NCBI GenBank assembly: GCA_023014485.1
Contig: JAJOZX010002356.1
Coordinates: 496,001-560,000 of the forward strand
Reading direction: 5' to 3'
DNA length: 64,000 nucleotides
Origin: Bathynomus jamesi
Taxonomy: Eukaryota > Arthropoda > Malacostraca > Isopoda > Cirolanidae
The translations under genes and the position numbers were made by a program. Below, piece by piece: positions 53,301-62,486 of this stretch (its first letter is position 1; each line of letters starts with the position of its first letter). The notes beneath the pieces were generated by a model, which did no database searches, was not told the origin of the DNA, and worked only from the letters and a program-made list of their open reading frames with translations.

Positions 53301-53470
53301 TGTGAAATCTCAGCTAGAAGAGTGGGGAAAAAGGGGGGACTATGTGCGAGGGGTACAGGTGGTCGCACATAGCTGAACTTTTGATATATTATTTGTTAAC
53401 CCAAATGAAAACCCTCATTTAGTGTCGTTTTTAAAAAGAGCCAAAAAAACCTGTTTTGACTCGCCCTATT
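50356..53470 (-). mobile_element. 3.1-kb DNA transposon inside the PLE
   Basis: Bounded by the break in the PLE homology. Possible termini: TAGTACGGGTTGATATTTT on the left and the inverse TAATAGGGCGAGTCAAAAC on the right, a weak inverted match. The target duplication is unclear (TA at most). Confidence 0.6.
50792..52965 (-). pseudogene. DNA-transposon transposase with 'DGT..NTG' and 'LLH.NELP.RH' motifs
   Basis: Minus-strand pieces in order: 'FPAAMTSTKADVMRHYNFVR' (52965-52740), a Cys-rich segment 'CTCDCYDKGIDRNACRCKDK' (to 52527), a long acidic/basic region with 'VTADRYRVSCRAAAAAIVNA' and 'IECIGFDGRRDDTL' (52542-51865), 'KVLLCDGTAVNTG' (51875-51837), one frame over 'GGVIKLVVIYLNRSVQ' then TAG and 'LVCLLHMNELPFRHVYEAID' (about 51720-51815), 'STFKGSIGNKLKTDLTKLEV', 'SYAPGWFWVKSHPLASDG', and the end 'FPCHSQGVESAVNLVTNASD'. 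About four frame breaks. I recall similar proteins as widespread unclassified arthropod repeats. The 'D.T..NTG...H.NE' arrangement resembles the hAT-like elements at 30.7 and 34.3 kb. Confidence 0.65.
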
Positions 53471-53501
53471 ATATGTAGTCTCGAACTTGTTATTTATTTC
53501 A

Positions 53502-53541
53502 GTGTTCCTGAGGATGTCATTAGACAAAAGCGCTTGAGCAC
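53502..53541 (+). ncRNA. Decayed hammerhead (G12 to A)
   Basis: The same layout as 49477-49516: GTGTTC, CTGAGGA, GTC/GAC stem, GAGCAC, but the second core reads AAAA instead of GAAA (53526-53529). That G is the proposed general base, so this copy should not cleave. Confidence 0.8.
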
Positions 53542-53576
53542 CATTCTGTGTTTCCTTTTTCCTTCGTGGTTATTTT

Positions 53577-53609
<33 letters not shown>

Positions 53610-53612
<3 letters not shown>

Positions 53613-53940
53613 GAAAAAATAAATATCCTTAGGATCCTCCCAGGACAGAGCCTTTTCCAACTGTGTCAAGATGATTGCCCGATGTTGAGCAGAAACTGCG
53701 TATTATTATTATAGATTAAATGAAAAGCTTTACAAGAAACAAAAATCCCCCCGTAAATCTAGAGTATATACAAGGTAAACTTTCAAAAGAGAGAAGTAGT
53801 AGCACCAATTTTCACCTTTTTTATATGAGGAGCTCTTCCTCTATGAGAGTTTAACAAAATTACTGTATATTGTTTATTATCCAGCCTCACAAAACGTGAT
53901 TTTGAAAGAAAAACTAAATTCAATTGATTATAAAACCTTA
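53610..53940. other. Stretch without recognised gene
   Basis: Between the PLE tail and the 3' end of the LINE. Nothing recognised. Confidence 0.4.
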
Positions 53941-53944
53941 GCCT

Positions 53945-56900
53945 TACAAAGGTTTCGCGCGATGATTTCTCATCTCACGAAGGTCAAGCTTGTCGCCCCT
54001 CCTCTCGAGGTGGCCTGGTGAAGTAGTGAGTTGGATTCTTGTGCTCTCCACCTCACATAGCCAGGTACGCCCGGCTCATCGGGGATTGTTCTGAGCCAGG
54101 CGTCTAGTCTTCTTTTGAAGATGTCCACTGCAACTCCCTTCGTGTTTCTTAGGTCTTTGGGCAACTGATTAAACAGTTTTGGTCCTCTCACTACAAAACC
54201 ATTTTCTTTCAGAGTTAAGGATGTTCCCTGTCTCGCCTTCAATTTGGGAATACGACACAGTCTACCGTTTCTACTTTCCACCGTTGTTTGGGGAGTTATA
54301 GGGTTCAGAGTAAGATTAGGGACTAGTTTCTCCAGTATTTTCCAAGTGTAAATAATGGTGTATCTCTTCCTTCTCCTTTCCAGTGAATATAGGTCTAGTT
54401 CACGTAACCTTTCCCAGTAATTTAGTTCTTTGCACACATTGATCTTGGCTGTGAAGCTTCTCTGGATCCCTTCCAGCTGTCTAATGTCTTCTTTTTTATA
54501 TCGGGATGTTAGGACCGAGCAGTATTCCAATTTGGGTGTGATCAGGGTTTTCAGTAGAGGAATCATTACATTCCTATCCCTTCGTTTAAAGGTTCTCAAT
54601 ATCTGTCCCGTTATTCTCTTTGCTCTGTTTACTGCTATCTTATTTTGTGTTTCAAATTTCGCATCATCTGTCATTACAACCTCTAAATCTTTTGCTCTGG
54701 AATTTCTCTGAATTTCCTGTCCATTTGGGGTATAATATTCCATGGATTTTAGGTCTTCTCTTCGGTATTTCTCCCGTGTCTAGTGATTGTCTCCATATCC
54801 AGTATAGGGGCTCAGCAATTGCATTCTTGCAGTTTTTGATCAGTGTGGCATTTCATTTATCCGGTCCTGCCGCTGAGTGTTTTTAGTTTCCCTATGGCTT
54901 GTGTAATATCGTCCGTCGTAAAGTCGAAATCCGTTATACTTTCCCCTTGTGGTTCTTCTTCAAAGAACGCGTTTCTATCGCATATCAACTTGTCAGTTTT
55001 TGGGATACTGAAAGAAGATTCGTACTCAGCTCTTAATATTTCAAATACTTCTGTTAGATCATCACATAAAGCACTGTTCTCATTTTTTAAAGGTCCGATA
55101 GTCGCATGGTTTTTCGACTTTCTTTTTGCGAAATTATAAAAGTACTTTGAGTTAGCCTTTATCGCTTCTATAGCGTCGTCTTCTTTTTCTGTATGCTTCG
55201 CGATTAGTTCCTGTATGACGATATCGATACTTTGCAGTTTATCATTTAATATTTTTCTGATGTTGTTATCTTTACAGTTACTTAAATTTGCAGTCACTTT
55301 TTTCTCTTTCGAAACAATGCCCTCTTTTGTCTTTCGAACCTGCTTCTCTTTCCTCTTTGTTTTATCTTAGGGACATGTTTTTCCATAATTTCTAACGTCT
55401 TCTCTTCTAACGTCATTAGCATCTCCTCCGTTGTCTTGGCCTTGAAAATGGTTTTCCAATCCATTACTTCCATGCAGGATGTCACATCTTCCCAGTTTAT
55501 AGCTTTGGAGTGAAAATTAAAAATTTCGAATTTGGTTCTTTCTGTTGCGTGTGTTCTTTCCTTTCCTGTTGTCTTTATATTAGTTGTTATTTCAATGATG
55601 TTGTGGTCCGATATCATAGTTGGGGATATTTCTACATTATCAATTAGATTACTGTTGTTTGTGAATACCAAATCTAGGCAGTTGTTTTTTCTTGTGTTTT
55701 CTGTTATTTCTTGCTTAACATAAATTCATCAGCTAGAGCTAGTACCATTTTTACCTGCTCCTGGTCTTCTCGTGTGCCCCCTTGTCCTAGTGTATACATA
55801 TATTTTTTCCTATCCTTTTATATTTCATGAATGGGAAATTAAAATCACCACAGAGAAAAATATTTGGGGTTGGAGAGTGTAGATCTTTTACCAAGTTTCT
55901 TACCTCTGTAATAGAATCTGAAAATTTTGAGGTTGACGCGTTTGGGGGTCTGTACATTACAATTAGTACCATATTTAATTTTCAATTTTTGCTGCTACAC
56001 ATTCTACGTAGCTGTTTGAGGTACTTATAGCCATTTCTGCTATGTGCCTTTCGCGTGTGTAAATAGCACATCCTCCTTTACGTCTCACTGTTCTGTCGGC
56101 TCGGAGGATGTTATAGTTGTCAATTTGTATTTCTTGTTTGTCAATGCAGGACTCACAATTTTCACAGTTCGCCTGGCAGTCCTTTAGATGAGTTTCCGTG
56201 AGGCATGCAAAGTCTGCTCCGGCTTCTTGCAAGAGTCCTTTCAGGTATACAACTTTGTTCGTGGAATGGTTTGATTTAAGGCCCTGTATGTTGGCTAGGA
56301 TTAGTTTTATTTTTTCTCTTTCGTTTTCGCATACAGGTGGTTCCGATTTGTTTTCCAATGGGGTTGCTGGTTTCGTTGCCTTGTGGTCCTCCAAGAATTT
56401 ACCTCTTTTTATCTTTGTCGGTACTTGTTGTCCCGATAACGCATGAAGTGCCTTTGTTCGTACCTTCTGTCCGGCTCTCAGATTCCTATATTTGTCAGCT
56501 GGTTTTGTAATTGCTGGATAGTATTTAGCAGCTGAAATGTGGTGGCTGCGTCTAAAAAATTGGCACTCTTCTTTGATGTTCGTTTTTTCTGTCCACTCGT
56601 TGCGTTCCTTTGAGGGTGGTATCGGCAGTTTTTTCCGTATTTGCAACTCCCATATCTTGCATAAATGTTGCAGACCGTAAGATGGTGGAACTTGCATTTC
56701 TTATCAAATTTGCAGTATCCATTTGTGTAATGCGTTTTGCATAATGTGGGATGTGCATATATGCATTGCCCATCCCGATATCTGCAGTTCCCTTTCGCGT
56801 AGTATTTACATACGATATTTTCTACGCTTCTACTTCTTTTCTTATTATTTTCAAAGTTCTTAATTTTGGCATTATCATTAATTTCTTTGGCTGTTTATTT

Positions 56901-57370
56901 TCTACGTTTTTAGTTAGTATCTTTTTATCATTTCGCTCGTTGAACCGTTTGACTACTTTGCAACTTTTACTTATTTCTTTTCTTTCATCTGTCTTCCTTC
57001 CGTATTATATTGTTTATATCGTTATTCGTTATTAAATTTGTTCGTTATTATGCTGTTATTCGTTATTTCGTCTTCTCTCTCATCCACCCAGTTTTCCGTT
57101 GGGACCATTCCGGACCCATGTGTCCCCATTATTTCATTCTTTTTTGTAACTTTCGAGTCTGTTCTCCATTTCTTTAAAGACCGCGAAAGAATTTACGGTC
57201 TGTGTACATGCGCCACATAGAAATTTGATCCCCACGACGTGTTTCGCGTTCGAGACAAGAGTTATTTCCCGATCATTCCAATTCATGCAGATAAAGTCAT
57301 TCAGTCGTTGGCAGAAATCACATCTAATCGCCAAGTTTCCGTTGTTACCAGATTGCACAAATTACAGATA
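53945..57370 (-). mobile_element. LINE with CCCH zinc-finger ORF1, RT core deleted
   Basis: Minus-strand order: a Cys-rich start 'IRCDFCQRLNDFIC' with 'FLCGAC' (57358-57134); three tandem CCCH fingers (about 56815-56640): 'CKYYAKGNCRYRDGQCIYAH', 'CKTHYTNGYCKFDKKCKFHH' and 'CNIYARYGSCKYGKNCRYHH' with Y-to-H caveats in the last position; the endonuclease ('IKLILANIQGLKSN', 'FACLTETHLKD', 'NIFLCGDFNFP', 'SDHNIIEIT'); an RT start ('DFDFTTDDITQAIGKLKTLS'); then a jump near 54780 into 'EYYTPNGQEIQRNSRAKDL' and the C-terminal domain to 'GVPGYVRWRAQES'. About 0.9 kb of RT core, including FADD, is deleted compared with the 60.4-kb copy. Frameshifts throughout. Confidence 0.85.
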
Positions 57371-57762
57371 AAGTGAGAATTTGGACCCATAGCGATACTA
57401 TTCCTTAATTAGCGTAAAAAGAAATACCACACAAATTCTTTATTTATTTATTTTTATTTCTATTTCTTTCCTTTCGATGGTCGAGGGTATTTCGAGGTTT
57501 TCTGACCTTTGCGTTTTATGACCTTTTACCTGCCTTGTTTCAAACTTTCTCGAATGCCACAGTATTTCGTTTTGAATATATACGTTAAAACTGGTGATAA
57601 ATTATGTAAACTGTATTGCACTTTCTTAATTTTAATGAATTTCACTTTATAATTTATATGCACGGATTTACTGATACTTTATACACTTTCGGGTGCAAAC
57701 AGAATAAACCGCCGAGTAGATTATTCCCTTCTAATTTGGGTGTTAAATAGAGAGAGCAAACA

Positions 57763-57764
<2 letters not shown>
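57371..57764. other. Stretch without recognised gene
   Basis: AT-rich. May include the LINE 5' leader. (TA)n follows at about 57765-57828. Confidence 0.4.
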
Positions 57765-57832
<68 letters not shown>

Positions 57833-57835
57833 TAT

Positions 57836-58062
57836 GCGCTTCGGTGGTGTGGTGGTTAGCGTCGCTAAGTACGAATTCATCGGCCCGAGATCGAGACCCG
57901 GTGACGGTAGGCGGCGCGCAGCCAAACCCAGCTGTTCATCCTTCAACACAATAAAGAAATTGGTTGGGAGATAAATGGGTACCTTGGGTAACTTAATGGT
58001 TAAGACGCTGGACTACTGGTGAGGCGTGGTTCGGATTTCACGTTAAACTGTAGGTCAAAGGT
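57836..58062 (+). repeat. Two adjoining tRNA-derived SINE heads
   Basis: First head: A-box TGGTGGTTAGCGTCGCTAAG and B-box GAGATCGAGACCCGG (57850-57902), with a SINE body ending GGGTACCTTGGGTA near 57990. Second head: AACTTAATGGTTAAGACGCT and B-box GGTTCGGATTTCA (57991-58040). Both keep RNA polymerase III boxes but do not fold as full tRNAs. Confidence 0.6.
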
Positions 58063-58289
58063 GGAATAAAAACTTTGACCTTCATCAGAATGAACAATTC
58101 GGGCGGAAGCAACAACGGTTGCGGAGCTACGGACGTTTTAAGATGTGCAAACAACAAATCCCTACTTGTGTGTAATCCGATCGATGGCAGCACTGATGGT
58201 AGTTCGGGTAACGAAGTTACTACTACTAATCCTCAGTTTTTTCTTTCAGTTGGTTCTGATCTGTAGTACGAGATACTGTTGCGTTAAGG

Positions 58290-58491
58290 CAGGGATTCTT
58301 AACCTCTGGGTCGCGACCCAAACTTGGGTTATTAAATTGTCATTTATCATTTATTTATGTTATCCCAAATCATTTTACCATTATTATTTATTTTATTATC
58401 TATCACGAGTGAACTGTTTGAAGGCATTGGTCGCCGAGCTAGCCCCAAGACCAGAATTTGGATCGCAGCCTAAAAAGGTTAAGAACCCCTG
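58290..58491. mobile_element. hAT MITE, TSD CGTTAAGG
   Basis: 202 bp with termini CAGGGATTCTTAACCTCTGG and the inverse of AGGTTAAGAACCCCTG, flanked by exact 8-bp duplications CGTTAAGG (58282-58289 and 58492-58499). The CAGGG start and 8-bp duplication are standard for hAT. It lies upstream of the transposase ATG (58512). Confidence 0.95.
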
Positions 58492-58511
58492 CGTTAAGGT
58501 AAACAATCAAA

Positions 58512-59557
58512 ATGAATCAACAGTTCACACCCGCTGAATACGCTGATATTCATTTCATTTATGGATTCTGTGACGGTAACAGCAGAGCGGCAGTTGAGGA
58601 ATATCGAAGACGTTTTCAGAACCGCCGAATACCGAACAGGCAAGTGTTTAGTGACATACACAAGAGATTAAGGGAAACAGGGACAATTGTTCCACGTAAC
58701 CAAGAACATGTAGCACGACGGCCCGTTGCTGTGGTGGAGGAGCGCATACTGGACCTAGTACAACGTAGCCCAACTACCAGTGTTCGAAGGATTTCTAGAC
58801 GAATTGGTGAATCCGCATCGCGTGTATGGCGAACCATACATGATGAGAGTTTGTATCCCTATCATTTGCAACGTATACAAGCTCTTCAACCGGATGATGA
58901 TTACGATAAACGTGTTCAATTTTGCCAGTGGATCGTTATGCATCGCCAAATTCCTAATCGCATAGTGATTAGTGATGAAGCACAATTCACTTGGGATGGA
59001 ATTAACAATAGACGAAACTCCGACTTGTGGTCCGCCGATAATCCTCACGGTACAGTTGAAGGAAACTTTCAACATCGATTCTCGGTGAATGTTTGGCGCA
59101 GTGTAATTGGAGATCGGCTGATTGGACCGTTCGTTTTGGAACAACGATTAACTGCTGATATTTATCTGAACTTCCTAACGAATTAATTGCCGCTTTTGAT
59201 GGAGGACGTGCCCTTGGAGACAAGTCGTAGGATGTTCTTTTAGCACGATGGGGCGCCACCACATTTTGGTCGCCATGTTACGGATTACTTGAATCAGCGG
59301 TATAAGAATTGTTGGATTGGTCTTGGTGGTGCAATATCTCGGGACCTAACCCCGTTAGATTTCTTTTTATGGGGCCTTATGAGAGAGATGGTCTACAAGA
59401 CCAAAGTACAAACGAGAGAGGAACTGTTGCGTTGATTATGGATGCCGCTGCTTACATACGAGAACACCCCGAAATGATTCAATGGGCAGTGGACTCTTGT
59501 TTGGAAAGAGCAAGGCCGTGCATTGAAAACCGAGGCGGACATTTTGAACATTTATAA
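58512..59557 (+). pseudogene. DD41D-family transposase, several stops
   Basis: ATG at 58512. 'QQFTPAEYADIHFIYGF' and 'SVRRISRRIGESASRVWRTI' form the HTH; first Asp 'VISDEAQFTWDG'; then TAA at 59184-59186 and TAG at 59241-59243 (both in frame; the second replaces the Gln before 'HDGAPPH', second Asp); then '[11 protein letters not shown]' with about five residues missing before it, so the spacing is 36 instead of 41; a frameshift near 59433; end 'GGHFEHL'. An inactive relative of the other DD41D copies. Confidence 0.8.
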
Positions 59558-59733
59558 GGTGTATCTCATAAAATGTGGCAATAAATACATCAGATTAATA
59601 TTCTCGTTTATTTTTTTCCGTGCACCTTAAAACGTCCGTAGCTCCGCAACGGTTGGAAATAACACCGACGTTGTATTACCTTTTTTACTCGATATCACTC
59701 TCCACAGTATAGCAGACCGGCTGTGAAACACCC

Positions 59734-59771
<38 letters not shown>

Positions 59772-59777
<6 letters not shown>

Positions 59778-60363
59778 TGGGCACTTCCGCAAACACTTCC
59801 GCAAACCGCAAATTCCGCAATTGCGGAAGTGTTTTTCGTTTGCGGATTTGCGTTTGCGGCAAAGTCATCGCAAATTAGTGAATTTGCGTTGCGGAACTAA
59901 GACCGCAAACGCAAATCTTTCCGCAAATTTCCCACGTGGCCACTGGCCAAGCCCGCTAGTGCTGTGACGCAGGAGGTGTTTTTGTTCAATATAATATATC
60001 AATATAGTATTTTTATTTCTTCTACAATAGTGATTTATTGTAATAAATTATTTAGCCTTGTTTTTAATAAAAACAAGGCTAAAACATTAAACAGTAAAAA
60101 GATATAAAAACTTTTTATACCTCTTTAATGTTTTGGATACTTTTTATAGTTAAAATTGCGATTGCGGAATTTGCGGTTTGCGGAAGTGTTTGCGGAAGTG
60201 CCCAGCACTGTAAAAATTGGAAATATGGTTTGCGTTTGCGGATTTGCGTTTGCGGCACCAAAAATGGCAAGCAGTTTGCGGATTTGCGGTTGCGGAAGGT
60301 AAGGTTTGAGTTTGCGGATTTGCGATTGCGGAAGTGATTTTGAGTTTGCGGTGCCCAGCTCTG
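59772..60363. mobile_element. TTGCGG-rich hAT-type MITE
   Basis: Left end TAGAGATGGGCACTTCCGCA, right end GTGCCCAGCTCTG: inverse of each other apart from the first base. The interior repeats TTTGCGGATTTGCG-type words and includes a second end-like string, GTGCCCAGCACTG, at about 60199-60211. The right flank is ATATAACC and the left flank is (TA)n, so the duplication is not certain. Confidence 0.7.
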
Positions 60364-60365
60364 AT

Positions 60366-61790
60366 ATAACCTTACCTTACAACCTTACAAAGGTTCCGCG
60401 CGATGATTTCTCATTTCGCGAAGGTCAAGCTTGTCGCCCCTCCTCTCGAGTTGGCCTAGTGAAGTAGTGAGTTGGATTCTTGCGCTCTCCACCTCACATA
60501 GCCAGGTACGCCCGGCTCATCGGGGATTGTTCTGAGCCAGGCGTCTAGTCTTCTTTTGAAGATTTCCACTGCAACTCCCTTCGTGTTTCTTAGGTCTTTG
60601 GGCAACTGATTAAACAGTTTTGGTCCTCTCACTACAAAACTATTTTCTTTCAGGGTTAAGGATGTTCCCTGTCTCGCCTTCAATTTGGGAATACGACACA
60701 GTCTACCGCTTCTACTTTCCATCGTTGTTTGGGGAGTTATGGGATTCAGAGTAAGATTAGGGACTAGTTTCTCCATTATTTTCCAAGTGTAAATAATGGT
60801 GTATCTCTCTCTTCTCCTTTCCAGTGAATATAGGTCTAGTTCTCGTAACCTTTCCCAGTAATTTAGTTCTTTGCACCCATTGATCTTGGCTGTGAAGCTT
60901 CTTTGGATCCCCTCCAGCTGTCTAATGTCTTCTTTTTTATATGGGGAAGTTAGGACCGAGCAGTATTCTAATTTGGGTATTATCAGGGTTTTCAGTAGAG
61001 GAATCATTACATTCCTATCCCTTCGTTTAAAGGTTCTCAATATCTGACCCGTTATTCTCTTTGCTCTGTTTACTGCAATCTTATTTTGTGTTTCAAATTT
61101 CGCATCATCTGTCATTACAACCCCTAAATCTTTTGCTCTGGAATTTCTCTGAATTTCCTGTCCATTTGGGGTATAATATTCCATGCACTTTAGGTCTTCT
61201 CTTTTTCCGTACCGTAATAGCTGAAATTTCTCGGTGTTAAACTTCATATTGTTGTCTTCAGTCCACTTGTAGATTTTGTTTATGTCGGTTTGTAAAGATC
61301 CTATGTCTTCTGGGGATCTTATTTTTCTACTGATCTTTGTGTCATCCGCAAAGGATGTTACTGTGCTGTCTCTGGTAACGTCCTCATCTATGTCAGTTAG
61401 CATGATTATGAAGAGTAGTGGAGCTAATACTGTTCCTTGTGGTACTGAGCTGAGGACCTCTGATTCTGATGAAGATACTCCTTGTACTGTAACGACTTGC
61501 CTCCGCTCACTAAGGAAATTATATATCCATTTCCCTACTTTTCCTGTTATTCCCATATATTTCAGTTTATGTATTATGATTCCGTGGTCACACTTGTCGA
61601 ACGCTTTAGCAAAGTCTGTGTATAGTACATCATAGTTTTCATTACTTTCAAGTGAATCAATAATGTTGTTGTAGTGTTCCATTAGTTGTGATAGGCATGA
61701 TCTGCCTGATCGAAACCCGTGTTGGTTATCATTGAATTTTTTCTGAGTTTCCAAAAAGTCATAGATTTTGTGTCTAACTATATATATATA
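60366..61790 (-). mobile_element. LINE 3' half, same family as 53.9 kb
   Basis: 5'-truncated within RT at about 61790 beside a short (TA)n. The 3' end near 60366 carries a GTAAGG-iterated tail (minus strand ...TTTGTAAGGTTGTAAGGTAA). More than 95 percent identical by eye to 53945-54743 over the shared C-terminal region. Confidence 0.85.
60456..61754 (-). CDS. LINE reverse transcriptase, uninterrupted, 5'-truncated
   Basis: 432 residues without a stop: 'NDNQHGFRSGRSCLSQL' (RT2a), 'DVLYTDFAKAFDKCDH' (RT3), 'SVPQGTVLAPLLFIIML' (RT4), the catalytic 'SFADDTKIS' (about 61335), 'WTEDNNMKFNTEKFQLLRYG' (RT6), 'AKDLGVVMTDDAKFETQNK' (RT7), and a C-terminal domain ending 'PDEPGVPGYVRWRAQESNSL'. The catalytic FADD is intact. 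The endonuclease and first ORF are missing, so it cannot move alone. Its openness implies a recent insertion. Confidence 0.9.
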   Translation of the reverse strand: METQKKFNDNQHGFRSGRSCLSQLMEHYNNIIDSLESNENYDVLYTDFAKAFDKCDHGIIIHKLKYMGITGKVGKWIYNFLSERRQVVTVQGVSSSESEVLSSVPQGTVLAPLLFIIMLTDIDEDVTRDSTVTSFADDTKISRKIRSPEDIGSLQTDINKIYKWTEDNNMKFNTEKFQLLRYGKREDLKCMEYYTPNGQEIQRNSRAKDLGVVMTDDAKFETQNKIAVNRAKRITGQILRTFKRRDRNVMIPLLKTLIIPKLEYCSVLTSPYKKEDIRQLEGIQRSFTAKINGCKELNYWERLRELDLYSLERRRERYTIIYTWKIMEKLVPNLTLNPITPQTTMESRSGRLCRIPKLKARQGTSLTLKENSFVVRGPKLFNQLPKDLRNTKGVAVEIFKRRLDAWLRTIPDEPGVPGYVRWRAQESNSLLH

Positions 61791-61799
61791 TATTTCTTA

Positions 61800-62470
61800 C
61801 CTTAACTCCAACTAATTTGTAACAGGCTGGATTTTGGTTGTCGTTCATTTTTCCTGCAAATGGAAGGAAAGGACAAAATAATTAATATAAAAAGGTTTCA
61901 AACACTTTTAATCATCGTTTTAAATGTAAAATTTTGAAACGATTCAATAAATTCTTGAAAGATTTATGCTATAAAAAGACACTAAATTGATCCTATGTTT
62001 TGAATCATCATCGAATGTGTACGATTCGGAATGCGTCGCCATTTGGAATTTTTGCTTCGCATTTCTATTTTCATCCTTTTGTGCATCTTTCAAGAAAAAC
62101 GTTGAACCGAAAAATGAATTAATAATTATTAATAATAAATAATTATTAATAAAGAATTATTAAAAATAAATAATTATTAATAAAGAAATATTAGCAATAA
62201 ATAATTACACAGGCCTGCAAAATTGAGGGTCCTAAAAACTTTTTTGAAATTGTATGCTGGTTTTATAGGAATTTGGGGTGCTAAATCCAAAAACGGCCTC
62301 AGATTTGCTCCATCACGTATAGTTTTTTCACAATTTGCTATGACGTTTTTATGTTGTAATATGTTACTGAATAAAATAAGTAGTGAAGAATTACCACATG
62401 AAACCTATTTCCTGACTATTTCTGAATATATTTATTTTAAAAAACTATAAAACTTGGATACTTAAATCTT
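61800..62470. other. AT-rich stretch
   Basis: An AATAATTATTAATAA-type tandem at about 62110-62205 and otherwise no recognised features. It ends at copy E. Confidence 0.45.
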
Positions 62471-62486
62471 TACTTAGTGGAATGGC

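Larger units (their letters stand above)
50200..53590 (+). mobile_element. Penelope-like element 3' part, plus copy, split by a transposon
   Basis: 50205-50355 is the inverse equivalent of 49575-49700 (GTTCAGAACGGATTTAGACA; CTCTGGTAGCTTTTCC), and after an insert the same order resumes at 53472-53590 (GTAGTCTCGAACTTGTTATT; GTTCCTGAGGATGTCATTAG) and ends at (TA)n (53583-53608). Two PLE 3' ends therefore face outward. Confidence 0.75.
58113..59736 (+). mobile_element. Decayed DD41D mariner with an inserted MITE
   Basis: Inverted repeat CAACGGTTGCGGAGCTACGG then ACGTTTTAAG (58113 and, inverted, 59624-59655). On the right the element continues to the canonical tip, CACCCTG followed by a few bases and (TA)n, at about 59730; the left tip is missing beyond 58113. 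A hAT MITE sits inside at 58290-58491. Confidence 0.75.
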
